A model generated the notes under the pieces. The model did not search any database. It had not been told where the DNA came from and saw only the letters and a program-made list of their open reading frames with translations. A DNA stretch of 50,062 bases from the NCBI GenBank assembly GCA_025360065.1, contig JANYCX010000031.1, positions 1-50,062 of the forward strand, read 5' to 3'. This document shows positions 25,492-33,735 of the stretch, one piece after another (the stretch's first letter is position 1; every line of letters begins with the position of its first letter). Made by a program: the position numbers and the translations under genes. Origin of the DNA: Acetobacteraceae bacterium. Its GTDB lineage: Bacteria > Pseudomonadota > Alphaproteobacteria > Acetobacterales > Acetobacteraceae.

Positions 25492-27144
25492 CTAACCTTT
25501 AATCGCATTCCACATAATCCGCGGCAACTGCCCCAAACTCGGCCGATACTGAAACTGCAACATCAGCCGGCCCAAAACATGCGCGCGGCGGTGGGAAATG
25601 AACCAGGGCGGCCGCATCGGGGCGCGAAACGGGGCTTCGAGCACAGTGCGCTCGGGGCGGTCGAACATATAGCTGTTATGGACCACGCCGATTCCGCTTT
25701 GCACGTCGGCGAGGGTATGGCCGGGAAAGGCGCCCCAGCTGGCCTGTGGGGTGCCGAAGCCAAGAGCCGTCCAACTGTTGATGGCGATGGTGCCGTAGCG
25801 CAAATCGGCAATCATCACCTCGAATTGTGCCCGGCCAATTTTTTTCATGGTTTTCGGATGGATCAGGATGTTGGCGCCCAGCGTGCCGGCGAGATGTTGG
25901 TTGGCATAGGCGATGGCCGCGTGCAGAAACGCCGTCGGATCGTCTCCGGGCAGCTCGGTAACCCCCAGCGCGGGGGCAAAGACCTCAAATTTTTCGGCAA
26001 TCGCATTCTCGCCGGCCCGGAACGACAGCACCGGGCACTGGTTGGTGCTTGTCGGTGCAGGCGCGTCGATGCCCAGGCCATGCTGCCAGTCCGACAGTCG
26101 GGCCGAAGCCCCCGGATAATAGAGCGGCCGTGGCGCGGATTGCGCAATAGCCGTGCGCACGCCAGCAAGAAAATCATTGCGCTGCGGCCAGTCTGCGGAC
26201 AGCACCAGCACCTGGCAGGCGATGCAGTTAAAGCCGGCATTGTTCAACTTTTGCGAGGCCACCAGTTCGCCGTGATAGGCGAGATCGGCAGCCGACCAGG
26301 GGCCCGGCACGACGATGGTCGGCGACACCCCGCCGAGTTCGGAACTGATCGGGCGCGGGTTTCTGGGGGGGCCGGTCTTGTCGCTTCCAGCCCCCCAGAC
26401 GATGGCATCATGTGCGGCCGCCGAGCCGGTGATATGGATGGTTTCGACCAAGGGATGGCTGCACAAATATTGCCCGACGGCGGCATTCCCGGTGACGATG
26501 CGCAGAAACCCCGGCCCGATCAGCGGTGCCAGCGCAGTCGCCAGGAACGGTGCGAGATAGTCATTCACCGGATTCAGCTTGACCAGCACCACCTGGTTCT
26601 CGACGAATAGTTTATCCAGGCAATCGAGCGGCGCTATTGCAGCGACATTGCCGGCGCCGAGCACCAGCGCAACCCTGCCGCTGCGCGCGATGGCCTTGTT
26701 GTAACCGGCGGCCGCATTGGCCACGAGATTTTCCCGGTCCACCCCAGGCTGCATCCACACATCGACGGTCATGCCACTGAACAGCACCCGGTCCCAGAGC
26801 GATCCCGGCACCACCCGCGCCGCGATCCGCCCGCCCGGCACATCGCGCAGTTGCAGGCCACGCAGATGTTTCCCATCGGCAATTTGCCCGAGCGTGTGCA
26901 GCATCGCGTTGCACCAGACCATCACCGCATAAGGGCCGGCGAACCATTCCTCACCGGCGCTCGGCGATGCCGGATCGAGTCCTTTGGCGTGCGCGGCGGC
27001 CTCGGCCCAGGCAGGGGCCACGTCCAGCAGGCGGTCCTTGACCGCCTGGAGCAGGGCGATCCGATCTGGCACCGAAACCTCCGTCCAACGCTGCTTGGCA
27101 TTGGCCAGAATGGCGAGGTCCGCCTCTAACCCCGCCGCGTTCAT
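25492..27144 (-). CDS. aldehyde dehydrogenase family protein (atypical)
   Basis: NAD(P)-dependent aldehyde dehydrogenase superfamily member (550 aa from ATG 27144, longer than the usual ~490). Expected features are present in order: LVLGAGNVAAIAPLDCLDKLF near the Rossmann fold, IHITGSAAAHDAIVW, the general-base Glu in SSELGGVSPTIVV and the nucleophile Cys in NAGFNCIACQVLVL. The C-terminal half, with a long DDPTAFLHAAIAYANQHLAGTL block, departs from standard ALDHs. The start overlaps the GMC oxidoreductase stop by 4 nt (ATGA), so alcohol oxidation and aldehyde oxidation appear coupled. The substrate is unknown; a CoA-acylating relative is possible. Confidence 0.82.
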   Translation of the reverse strand: MNAAGLEADLAILANAKQRWTEVSVPDRIALLQAVKDRLLDVAPAWAEAAAHAKGLDPASPSAGEEWFAGPYAVMVWCNAMLHTLGQIADGKHLRGLQLRDVPGGRIAARVVPGSLWDRVLFSGMTVDVWMQPGVDRENLVANAAAGYNKAIARSGRVALVLGAGNVAAIAPLDCLDKLFVENQVVLVKLNPVNDYLAPFLATALAPLIGPGFLRIVTGNAAVGQYLCSHPLVETIHITGSAAAHDAIVWGAGSDKTGPPRNPRPISSELGGVSPTIVVPGPWSAADLAYHGELVASQKLNNAGFNCIACQVLVLSADWPQRNDFLAGVRTAIAQSAPRPLYYPGASARLSDWQHGLGIDAPAPTSTNQCPVLSFRAGENAIAEKFEVFAPALGVTELPGDDPTAFLHAAIAYANQHLAGTLGANILIHPKTMKKIGRAQFEVMIADLRYGTIAINSWTALGFGTPQASWGAFPGHTLADVQSGIGVVHNSYMFDRPERTVLEAPFRAPMRPPWFISHRRAHVLGRLMLQFQYRPSLGQLPRIMWNAIKG

Positions 27145-28745
27145 TGGTGCGCAGTGGCGCCGATAAGGTCGGCCGCCCGTTCGGCGATCATGATGGTCGG
27201 CGCATTGGTGTTGCCACCGATTAGGGTTGGCATCACCGAAGCATCGACCACCCGCAGTCCCGCGATGCCATGGACGCGCAATTGCGGGTCCACCACCGCC
27301 ATCGGGTCGGTGCCCATCTTGCACGTGCCAACCGGGTGATAGATCGTATCGGCACGGGCGCAGATCTGTGCCATCAGGGCGGCATCATCGAGGCCCTCAG
27401 TCTTGTATAATTCCTTGTAGCGATATTTCGCCAAGGCGGGTGCCGCGAGAATTTTCTGGGTCTTTTTCACCCCGGCCAGCAACAGCGCGGCATCGGCCGG
27501 ATCGGCGAGGAAATTCGGATCGATGCGCGGCGCTTTTGTTGGGTCGGCGCTGGCCAGCCCAACCGTCCCCCGGCTTTTGGGCCGCAGCACGCAAACATGG
27601 CAGGAATAGCCGAAGCCCCAATGACGCTTGCGGCCGTGATCATCGACCATCGCGATCAGGAAATGCAGTTGCAGGTCAGGCCGGTCGAGTTCGGGGCGCG
27701 ATTTGATGAACCCACCACTTTCGGCGAACGGGGACGCGATCAGCCCTTCGCCGGTTTTGCGCCATTCGCCGATCGCTGCAATCAACTGGGCGATGCCGCG
27801 AAAGCTCAAGCCCATCATGTCAGTTTCACGCGACTTCCACGACAGGGTAAAATCGAGATGGTCCTGCAAATTCTTGCCCACGCCTGGCAGCGCGTGCTGC
27901 ACTTTAATCCCGTGCGGGGTCAGTTCGGCCGGATCGCCAATCCCCGACAGCATCAGCAGATGCGGCGAATTGAACGCGCCACCGCACAGGATGACCTCAC
28001 GTGATGCAGCAATAATTTCGGTGCCGCCTTTTCCCCGCACCTCGACACCCGTGGCACGACCATTTTCCAGGACGACACGGAGCGCCTGGGTTTCGGTCAT
28101 CACGGTGAGGTTCGGGCGATCCATCACCGGATGGAGATAGGCCGCCGCGGCCGAGCAGCGTTCGCCATTGCGGTCGCCGCCGTGGAACTGGGTGACCTGA
28201 TAGAGCCCGATCCCCTCCTGCTCAGCACCGTTGAAATCATCGTTGCGCGAAAAGCCGGCCTGTTCGGCGGCGGTGACAAAGTCGCTGGAAATGCCGCGCG
28301 GGGTTTGCTGTTCGGACACTTGCAGCGGCCCGAGGGCGCCGTGCAACTGGTCCTCGCCGCGTTCGTTGCCCTCGGCGCGCTTAAAATAGGGCAGCACCGC
28401 GTCGAAGTTCCAGCCCGGACAGCCCAACCGTGCCCAATCGTCGTAATCGGTACGGTGGCCGCGCAAATACAGCATGGCGTTGATCGCGCTTGAGCCACCC
28501 AGGCCGCGGCCGCGCGGCTGATAGCCGATCCGGCCGCCCAGACCGGTTTGCGGCACAGTTTGGTAGGCGTAATTCATCGCCTTGGACTTGCCGACCTGCA
28601 TAATCCCGGCCGGCGCCCGCACCAGGATGCCCCGCCCCTCGCCGCCGGCTTCGATCAGACAGACCGACACTGCCGGGTCTTGGGATAGTCGCCCGGCCAG
28701 GGTGGCGCCGCCTGAGCCGCCGCCAACGATGATGTAGTCGAACAT
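27141..28745 (-). CDS. GMC-family FAD oxidoreductase (choline/alcohol dehydrogenase-like)
   Basis: Flavoprotein (534 aa) oxidising an alcohol or a polyol-like substrate to an aldehyde. The N-terminal FAD-binding motif is DYIIVGGGSGGATLAGRLS, GMC signature 1 is GRGLGGSSAINAMLYLRGH near residues 80-98, and signature 2 is GGAFNSPHLLMLSGIG near 255-270. The active-site His lies in YHPVGTCKMG and the second catalytic position is Asn in GGNTNAPTIM. BetA-like by overall match, but no betaine genes surround it. The downstream ALDH overlaps its stop. Confidence 0.92.
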   Translation of the reverse strand: MFDYIIVGGGSGGATLAGRLSQDPAVSVCLIEAGGEGRGILVRAPAGIMQVGKSKAMNYAYQTVPQTGLGGRIGYQPRGRGLGGSSAINAMLYLRGHRTDYDDWARLGCPGWNFDAVLPYFKRAEGNERGEDQLHGALGPLQVSEQQTPRGISSDFVTAAEQAGFSRNDDFNGAEQEGIGLYQVTQFHGGDRNGERCSAAAAYLHPVMDRPNLTVMTETQALRVVLENGRATGVEVRGKGGTEIIAASREVILCGGAFNSPHLLMLSGIGDPAELTPHGIKVQHALPGVGKNLQDHLDFTLSWKSRETDMMGLSFRGIAQLIAAIGEWRKTGEGLIASPFAESGGFIKSRPELDRPDLQLHFLIAMVDDHGRKRHWGFGYSCHVCVLRPKSRGTVGLASADPTKAPRIDPNFLADPADAALLLAGVKKTQKILAAPALAKYRYKELYKTEGLDDAALMAQICARADTIYHPVGTCKMGTDPMAVVDPQLRVHGIAGLRVVDASVMPTLIGGNTNAPTIMIAERAADLIGATAHQ

Positions 28746-28787
28746 GGGGGAACTCCTGTCTACCGCGGCAAGGTAGCTGGAATGGCA

Positions 28788-28835
28788 GGCAAGGTGTTGC
28801 TTTTTTGCTCCAAAAAGAATGCCTTGCCATTTTTT
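28788..28835 (+). terminator. hairpin with T-tract; remnant of the palindromic-end element
   Basis: GGCAAGG (28788-28794) pairs with CCTTGCC (28822-28828), with T/A-rich inner segments also complementary, followed by ATTTTTT. The AAAAAGAATGCCTTGCC side resembles the flank of copy 2 (AAAAAGAACTGCTTGCC), so this looks like a decayed fragment of that element. The T-tract reads on plus, where no upstream gene exists, so a real terminator role is doubtful. Confidence 0.4.
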
Positions 28836-28945
28836 AACCCGTTATGATCGATCAGGCCCATCCTCAGGTCACGGTTGAGCGCGCTGGCGTCGATCGGCGC
28901 CGAAATCCAGGCCGCTAGCCGCATCCGCCAAACTTTCCGATCAGG

Positions 28946-29836
28946 TCACACCCGCAGGCTCCAGATCGCATTTTCCTGGCCGGGGGCATAGTCGTTGTTG
29001 GTCTGTGTCGGGTTACGATTTATCAAGGCGCGGGCATACATCGGATGGCGCATCGAACGCACCTCGTGCTCGATGGTGCACAGCACGGCGCCGGTATCGA
29101 GGTCGGTGATGTCCTGGAAACGATATTGCGCGTCGTTGCTTTCCTCGGAGATCAGTCCGCGCGCTTGCAGCAGCGCGTGCGGGCCGGAAAAATCGGCCAA
29201 TGCGATCTGGACGTGATGGCCGTCAAAGGCGCCGAGGTCGCGGGTGGTTTCACGGAAGATCATGCTTTCGCCACGGCCAATCGGGATGCGGGCGAACGCG
29301 CCGGCGGCATCCTGGCCGTGGCTTGCCGGCGACAACAGGATTTCGCGATAGAAGCGGGCGATGCCAGCGGCGGTGCCGGGCGCGGTTTCGACCTCGACAT
29401 AGGGCATGCCGAGCAGGATCGGGCCGAAACGTTGCAAATCCGGCGCATGGACCCGGATGCGATTGCCCCATGGGCAGGTGACATCGACCTGATTGCCGGT
29501 GCGCGCATAGGCGAATTTGGTATCGCCGAGGCGCGGTGCCACGACTGCCAGACGCGATACCAGCGTGTCGAGATCGGCCATCACCAGCCCGGTCACCCCA
29601 CGCAGCATCTGCGCCGGGCCAACCGGCAAGTGGAACTGGCAGGTGCCGACATTAATCCAGCCATTATCGACGCCGACCATGAGGTAGGGGTCGCGGGTCA
29701 GGCCCAGCCCGGTGACATAGAACAGCATCGCCAGGCGCTGATCGGGCACCCGAACATTGACGTGACCGAACTCGACGATGTTGCCGATATCCTGGGTGGT
29801 ACGGTCGAAAGCCGGGCGCGTATTGGCATCGTTCAT
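28946..29836 (-). CDS. VOC (glyoxalase/extradiol dioxygenase-fold) family protein
   Basis: Vicinal-oxygen-chelate superfamily protein (296 aa) with two tandem beta-alpha-beta-beta-beta modules. Likely metal ligands are His in FGHVNVRVPD (~residue 24), His in GHHVQIAL (~residue 208) and Glu in CTIEHEVRSMRHP near residue 255, the spacing expected for a two-module VOC enzyme. It sits 5 nt upstream of nothing but operon partners: after the crotonase-like gene and before the GMC oxidoreductase. Ring-cleaving dioxygenase, isomerase or hydratase roles are all possible. I do not recognise a specific subfamily. Confidence 0.8.
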   Translation of the reverse strand: MNDANTRPAFDRTTQDIGNIVEFGHVNVRVPDQRLAMLFYVTGLGLTRDPYLMVGVDNGWINVGTCQFHLPVGPAQMLRGVTGLVMADLDTLVSRLAVVAPRLGDTKFAYARTGNQVDVTCPWGNRIRVHAPDLQRFGPILLGMPYVEVETAPGTAAGIARFYREILLSPASHGQDAAGAFARIPIGRGESMIFRETTRDLGAFDGHHVQIALADFSGPHALLQARGLISEESNDAQYRFQDITDLDTGAVLCTIEHEVRSMRHPMYARALINRNPTQTNNDYAPGQENAIWSLRV

Positions 29837-29841
29837 GGGGG

Positions 29842-30612
29842 TCAGCTTCCTGTCCAGTGCGGCTGGCGTTTTTGCAGGAATGCATCGATGCCTTCTTCGG
29901 CGTCGTTCGCCAGCATGTTATTGGTCATTACGGTTGCGGTGTAGGTGTAGGCGTCCGCCAGGGTCATTTCCACCTGACGATAGAAGGCTTCCTTGCCGAT
30001 CGCGAGGGTCAGCGGGCTTTTGGCGGCAATCTGGGCGGCGAGTGCTGCCGTCGCGGCGGCCAGATCGTCATCCGGCACGACTCGATTGACCAGACCGATT
30101 TCACGCGCGCGCTCGGCGGAAATCATGTCGCCGGTCAGCAGCATTTCCATCGCGTGCTTGCGCGCCACCGCCCGAGACAGGGCCACCATCGGGGTGGAAC
30201 AGAACAGGCCGATATTGACCCCAGGCGTGGCGAACCGGGCGCTGGCACCGGCGACTGCCAGATCGCAACTGGCAACAAGCTGACAGCCAGCGGCAGTGGC
30301 AACCCCGTGGACCTGGGCGATCACCGGTTTGGGCAGATGCACAATCGCCTGCATCAGCCGGCCGCATTGGGCGAATAATGCGTCATAGGCGGCGCGACCG
30401 GGGGTGGCGCGGATTTCCCACAAATCATGCCCGGCGCAAAAGGCCGGGCCAGCGCCGGCAATCACCACCACATGCACCGCTGGGTCGTGGCGGATGGCGG
30501 CGATCGCCTTTTCCAGTTCCGCCATCAACCCGACCGACAGCGCATTGCGCTGGGTCGGCCGGTTGAGGGTCAGCGTGGCAACGCCCGCGCAGTCATGGCG
30601 CAGCAATTCCAT
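29842..30612 (-). CDS. crotonase-fold protein (enoyl-CoA hydratase/isomerase family, ECHDC3-like)
   Basis: Crotonase superfamily member (256 aa). The CoA-binding oxyanion residues are recognisable in NRPTQRNALS and FCAGHDLWEI, with the second oxyanion segment GVATAAGCQLVASCDLA near residues 104-120. The two Glu residues of classical enoyl-CoA hydratase are not in place: FATPGVNIGLFCSTP occupies the position where GQPE and the later Glu occur. This matches ECHDC3-type proteins. It may therefore act as a thioesterase-, isomerase- or decarboxylase-like enzyme. Spacing is 3 nt after the solute-binding protein gene. Confidence 0.88.
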   Translation of the reverse strand: MELLRHDCAGVATLTLNRPTQRNALSVGLMAELEKAIAAIRHDPAVHVVVIAGAGPAFCAGHDLWEIRATPGRAAYDALFAQCGRLMQAIVHLPKPVIAQVHGVATAAGCQLVASCDLAVAGASARFATPGVNIGLFCSTPMVALSRAVARKHAMEMLLTGDMISAERAREIGLVNRVVPDDDLAAATAALAAQIAAKSPLTLAIGKEAFYRQVEMTLADAYTYTATVMTNNMLANDAEEGIDAFLQKRQPHWTGS

Positions 30613-30615
30613 CGG

Positions 30616-32175
30616 TTACTGGCAGGTCCAGCTGAACTTCGAGAAATTATACCCGAAACTCTGGATCGGCGACCATTGATAGCCGGTCAGGCACCGATGG
30701 ATGGCGTGGCGTTCGGTTGCCGTCAGCACAAAAACGTCGGTCTGGTCGGCCACCAGCTTCTTCTGCAACGCCTTGTAGATTTCGTTCTGCTTGCCGACAT
30801 CGACCTCGGACCGGGCGGTGTCGATCATCGCATCAACATCCTTGTCCTGCAGCCAGCTCATTGACGCCCAGGTGCCGGCGGCCTTGGAATGATACTGCAC
30901 GTAGAAAATGCTGTCGGGAGACGGGTAGGTCGGGCCGCTGAAAATCTGCGCCGAAGCCGGGGAGGTTTCGGTCTTGGTGGCAAGTTCAGTCATCCGGTTC
31001 CAGGGTTCCGGCCGCAAAGTGGTATCGAACCCGAGCGGATCGAGGGTGGATTTCAGCAGCAGGCTGACTTCTTCCTGGAATTTGGCGCTGGAAACATAGG
31101 CGTGCAGCAGCGGAATTTTGCCCTTGCCGGCATATTTGCTGAGCTTAAGTTCGGCGGCCGCCTTGGCCAAATCCTGCTTGGGCAGCGGCAAGTCGCTGGC
31201 ATAGGCATCGGCGAAGGCCGCCGCCATCGGGCCACCGACCCCAATGCCGGGATAGAGCGTCTCGCGGATTGTCGTGTAGTCCAGCGCATAGGCGATGGCG
31301 CGGCGGACATGAATGTCGTCGGTTGGCGGGACCAGGTGATTGAGCTTGATGTAGTACCCGGTCGCCGTCGGGTTGGCGATAATCTTGTAGTCCTTGAGCT
31401 TGCTGATCGAGTCGTAGGTTTCGGTCGCCTGATAGCGGCTCGACATACTCAGCTCACCGCGGGTTGCCAGCGCTTTGACGGTGGCTTCGTCGGTGGTCGG
31501 GATGAAGCGCACTTCGTCGATCGCACCTGGTGCAAAACCCTTATGGTAGCCGGGAAAGCGGGTGATGGTGAACGGGCCGCCGCGCACGAAGCTGGTCAGC
31601 GCATAGGGGCCGGTGCCGGCGGATTTTTCGGCAAGGTAGGTTTCCGCCCAAGGCTCGCCATTGGCGTTGGCCATCGCAAGATCGCTGTTGATTACGAACA
31701 GCAAGGCGCTGGTGCCGAGGAAGGGCGCGAAGACGCGATCGAGGGTGATTTCCACCGTCGCGTCATCCTTGGCGACGACGTTGTCCGGCTTGATGAGGTT
31801 GCTGAACAGAAACGCCGGGCCCTTGTTGATGGCGAGCATGCGGCGGATGGACCACACAACATCGCGTGCCTTGACCGGCTTGCCGTCTTGGAAAATCGCC
31901 TTTGGGTCGATGCTGAAAGTATAGACTTTGTTATCCGGCGAAATTGTCCATTTATTGGCCACCGCCGGGAGGCTGTTGCCCTTGCCATCGACTGTTGTCA
32001 GGCCTTCATAGGTGTTCACCGCGCCAAGATATTCCGTGTAGTCCTTGACCTTCGCCGGATCGGTGGTGCCGAGGATTTGCGTGAGCGTGACGGTGATCGT
32101 GTTTTTTGCAGCAACCGGTTGGGTGGCGAGGGCTGCGAGGCCCAGCAGAGCGGCAATGCGGATCGGGCGGGACAT
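30616..32175 (-). CDS. ABC transporter substrate-binding protein, peptide/opine type (family 5)
   Basis: Periplasmic solute-binding protein (519 aa, SBP_bac_5 family). ATG 32175 is chosen because AAGGAT precedes it and the product gains a classical Sec signal peptide (MSRPIRIAALLGLAALATQPVAA). Family hallmarks are YEGLTTVDGKGNSLPAVANKW, TFSIDPKAIFQDGKPVKARDVVWS and HVRRAIAYALDY. No DppBCDF-type permease or ATPase genes are nearby, so it must use a transporter encoded elsewhere or act as a sensor. It lies between the aminotransferase and the crotonase-like gene. Confidence 0.93.
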   Translation of the reverse strand: MSRPIRIAALLGLAALATQPVAAKNTITVTLTQILGTTDPAKVKDYTEYLGAVNTYEGLTTVDGKGNSLPAVANKWTISPDNKVYTFSIDPKAIFQDGKPVKARDVVWSIRRMLAINKGPAFLFSNLIKPDNVVAKDDATVEITLDRVFAPFLGTSALLFVINSDLAMANANGEPWAETYLAEKSAGTGPYALTSFVRGGPFTITRFPGYHKGFAPGAIDEVRFIPTTDEATVKALATRGELSMSSRYQATETYDSISKLKDYKIIANPTATGYYIKLNHLVPPTDDIHVRRAIAYALDYTTIRETLYPGIGVGGPMAAAFADAYASDLPLPKQDLAKAAAELKLSKYAGKGKIPLLHAYVSSAKFQEEVSLLLKSTLDPLGFDTTLRPEPWNRMTELATKTETSPASAQIFSGPTYPSPDSIFYVQYHSKAAGTWASMSWLQDKDVDAMIDTARSEVDVGKQNEIYKALQKKLVADQTDVFVLTATERHAIHRCLTGYQWSPIQSFGYNFSKFSWTCQ

Positions 32176-32288
32176 GGCTATATCCTTGTGCAGAACACCT
32201 ATGCGCCGAAGATAGGCGGGGATTCCGGCGCTGGCAATCAGATTGGAATGCGGGCAACGTCGCCGATGCCAAGTTTGAAATCCCTCGC

Positions 32289-33563
32289 TCAAATCTCTTT
32301 AATCGCCTTACCAATCGCCACCAATGTCGCATCAATCACCGCGTCATCATGCTCGGTGGATAAAAACCAAGCCCCACGCTCCAGCGCTCGCACGCCGTGG
32401 CGGAGCAGCGCGGTGGTGAAGGCGATGTAGCGCGGGCGGTTCATCCGCCCCAGGTCAGCCCAATTGCGCGGCGGCGACGAAAGCCCAAGTGCCACGTGAA
32501 ATATCTGCGGCAGGCCGCCGACATGGGCCGCGATCCCCGCACCATCGAATGCTGCCTGGATGCCCGCCATCAGGCGCTGACCGCGCGGCGCGATGCCAGC
32601 AAGCGTTGCTGGATTACCCAGCCGGCGCAATGCCGCAACGCATGCCGCCATGGTCACCGCCTGGCCATTATAGGTGCCGCCATGGACCACGCCCTTGGTC
32701 ACCAATTCCATTAGTTCAGCACGCCCCGCGATGGCGGCAACTGGGAAGCCGTTGGCCATCGCCTTGGCGAAGGTGGCGAGGTCGGGCGTCACACCCAGCA
32801 ATTGCTGTGCTCCGCCGGGGGAGACCCGAAAACCGGTGATCACCTCGTCAAAAATCAAAACCGTGCCGGCGGCGGTGCAGGCCGCGCGCGCGCCCTCGAG
32901 GTAGCCCGGACGTGGGAAAATCGCCCCCTGGTTGCACATGATCGGTTCCATGATGATGCCGGCGACATCGCCGCGCGCCAACCGGGCTTGCAATGCCGGG
33001 AGATCGTTCCACTCCAGCACCTCGATCTCGCTGGTTTCAGTTGCCTGGCCGAGGCTGCCGGCGACCGGGCCGTTGGCGCCTGGTGGCGGGGTTGTCGACC
33101 ACAGAATATTATCGAACCAGCCATGGTAGTGCCCGGCAAACTTCACGATCACCCGCCGGCCAGTGGCGGTGCGCGCCAGCCGCAGTGCGACCTGCACTGC
33201 TTCGCTACCCGACGAGCAGAACCGCATCCGTTCGGCGCACGGCACCATTTCGCAGACCAGCCGCGCCGCTTCGGCCTCGGGCGCTGACTGGCCGCCATAC
33301 AACAACCCATCGGCCATTTGGGCGGTGGCGGCGGCAATCACGTCGGGGGGGGTGTGGCCCAGGATCATCGGGCCCATGCCGAGATAATAGTCAATCAGCC
33401 GATTGCCATCGACATCGAACAGATAAGGTCCATCAGCGCGGTCGAACACCAACGGGGTTGGTGCGATGCCGAGGCGAAAATTGCTTGATACGCCGCCGGC
33501 AAGATAGTGCGATGCGGCGGCGATGCGCGCCTTGCTCGCGTCAAAGCTCAGTTCTTCCGACAT
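32289..33563 (-). CDS. class III aminotransferase, glutamate-1-semialdehyde aminomutase-like
   Basis: PLP-dependent aminotransferase (424 aa) of the HemL-like group. ATG 33563 is supported by GGGAGA upstream; a longer open frame adds 34 unlikely residues. It has the HemL-type N-terminus YLAGGVSSNFRLG, substrate-side YLFDVDGNRLIDY, FDEVITGFR (PLP ring-stacking Asp) and the Schiff-base Lys in TFAKAMANG near residue 267. HemL itself is normally a lone housekeeping gene; this copy heads a catabolic operon, so transamination of an imported amine or amino acid is more likely (inference). Confidence 0.9.
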   Translation of the reverse strand: MSEELSFDASKARIAAASHYLAGGVSSNFRLGIAPTPLVFDRADGPYLFDVDGNRLIDYYLGMGPMILGHTPPDVIAAATAQMADGLLYGGQSAPEAEAARLVCEMVPCAERMRFCSSGSEAVQVALRLARTATGRRVIVKFAGHYHGWFDNILWSTTPPPGANGPVAGSLGQATETSEIEVLEWNDLPALQARLARGDVAGIIMEPIMCNQGAIFPRPGYLEGARAACTAAGTVLIFDEVITGFRVSPGGAQQLLGVTPDLATFAKAMANGFPVAAIAGRAELMELVTKGVVHGGTYNGQAVTMAACVAALRRLGNPATLAGIAPRGQRLMAGIQAAFDGAGIAAHVGGLPQIFHVALGLSSPPRNWADLGRMNRPRYIAFTTALLRHGVRALERGAWFLSTEHDDAVIDATLVAIGKAIKEI

Positions 33564-33735
33564 GATGCGTCTCCCGACTTCATTGAGCGGACCGTTCCGG
33601 AACAGGCCCAGAATGTCAACGAAATACCAGGTCAGGAAGTTTTTTGCGTCTTTGTTATCAAACAAGGGAGACCTTCCTTGACCGTTCCGCCCATCGGTTT
33701 AGGCTGGCTGGAAACCAGTCCAAGGATGCCAGCCC

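Noticed and set aside
30889-32430. Long plus-strand open frame opposite the solute-binding protein
   Set aside because: No recognisable family; the opposite strand encodes a signal-peptide-bearing solute-binding protein with clear motifs.
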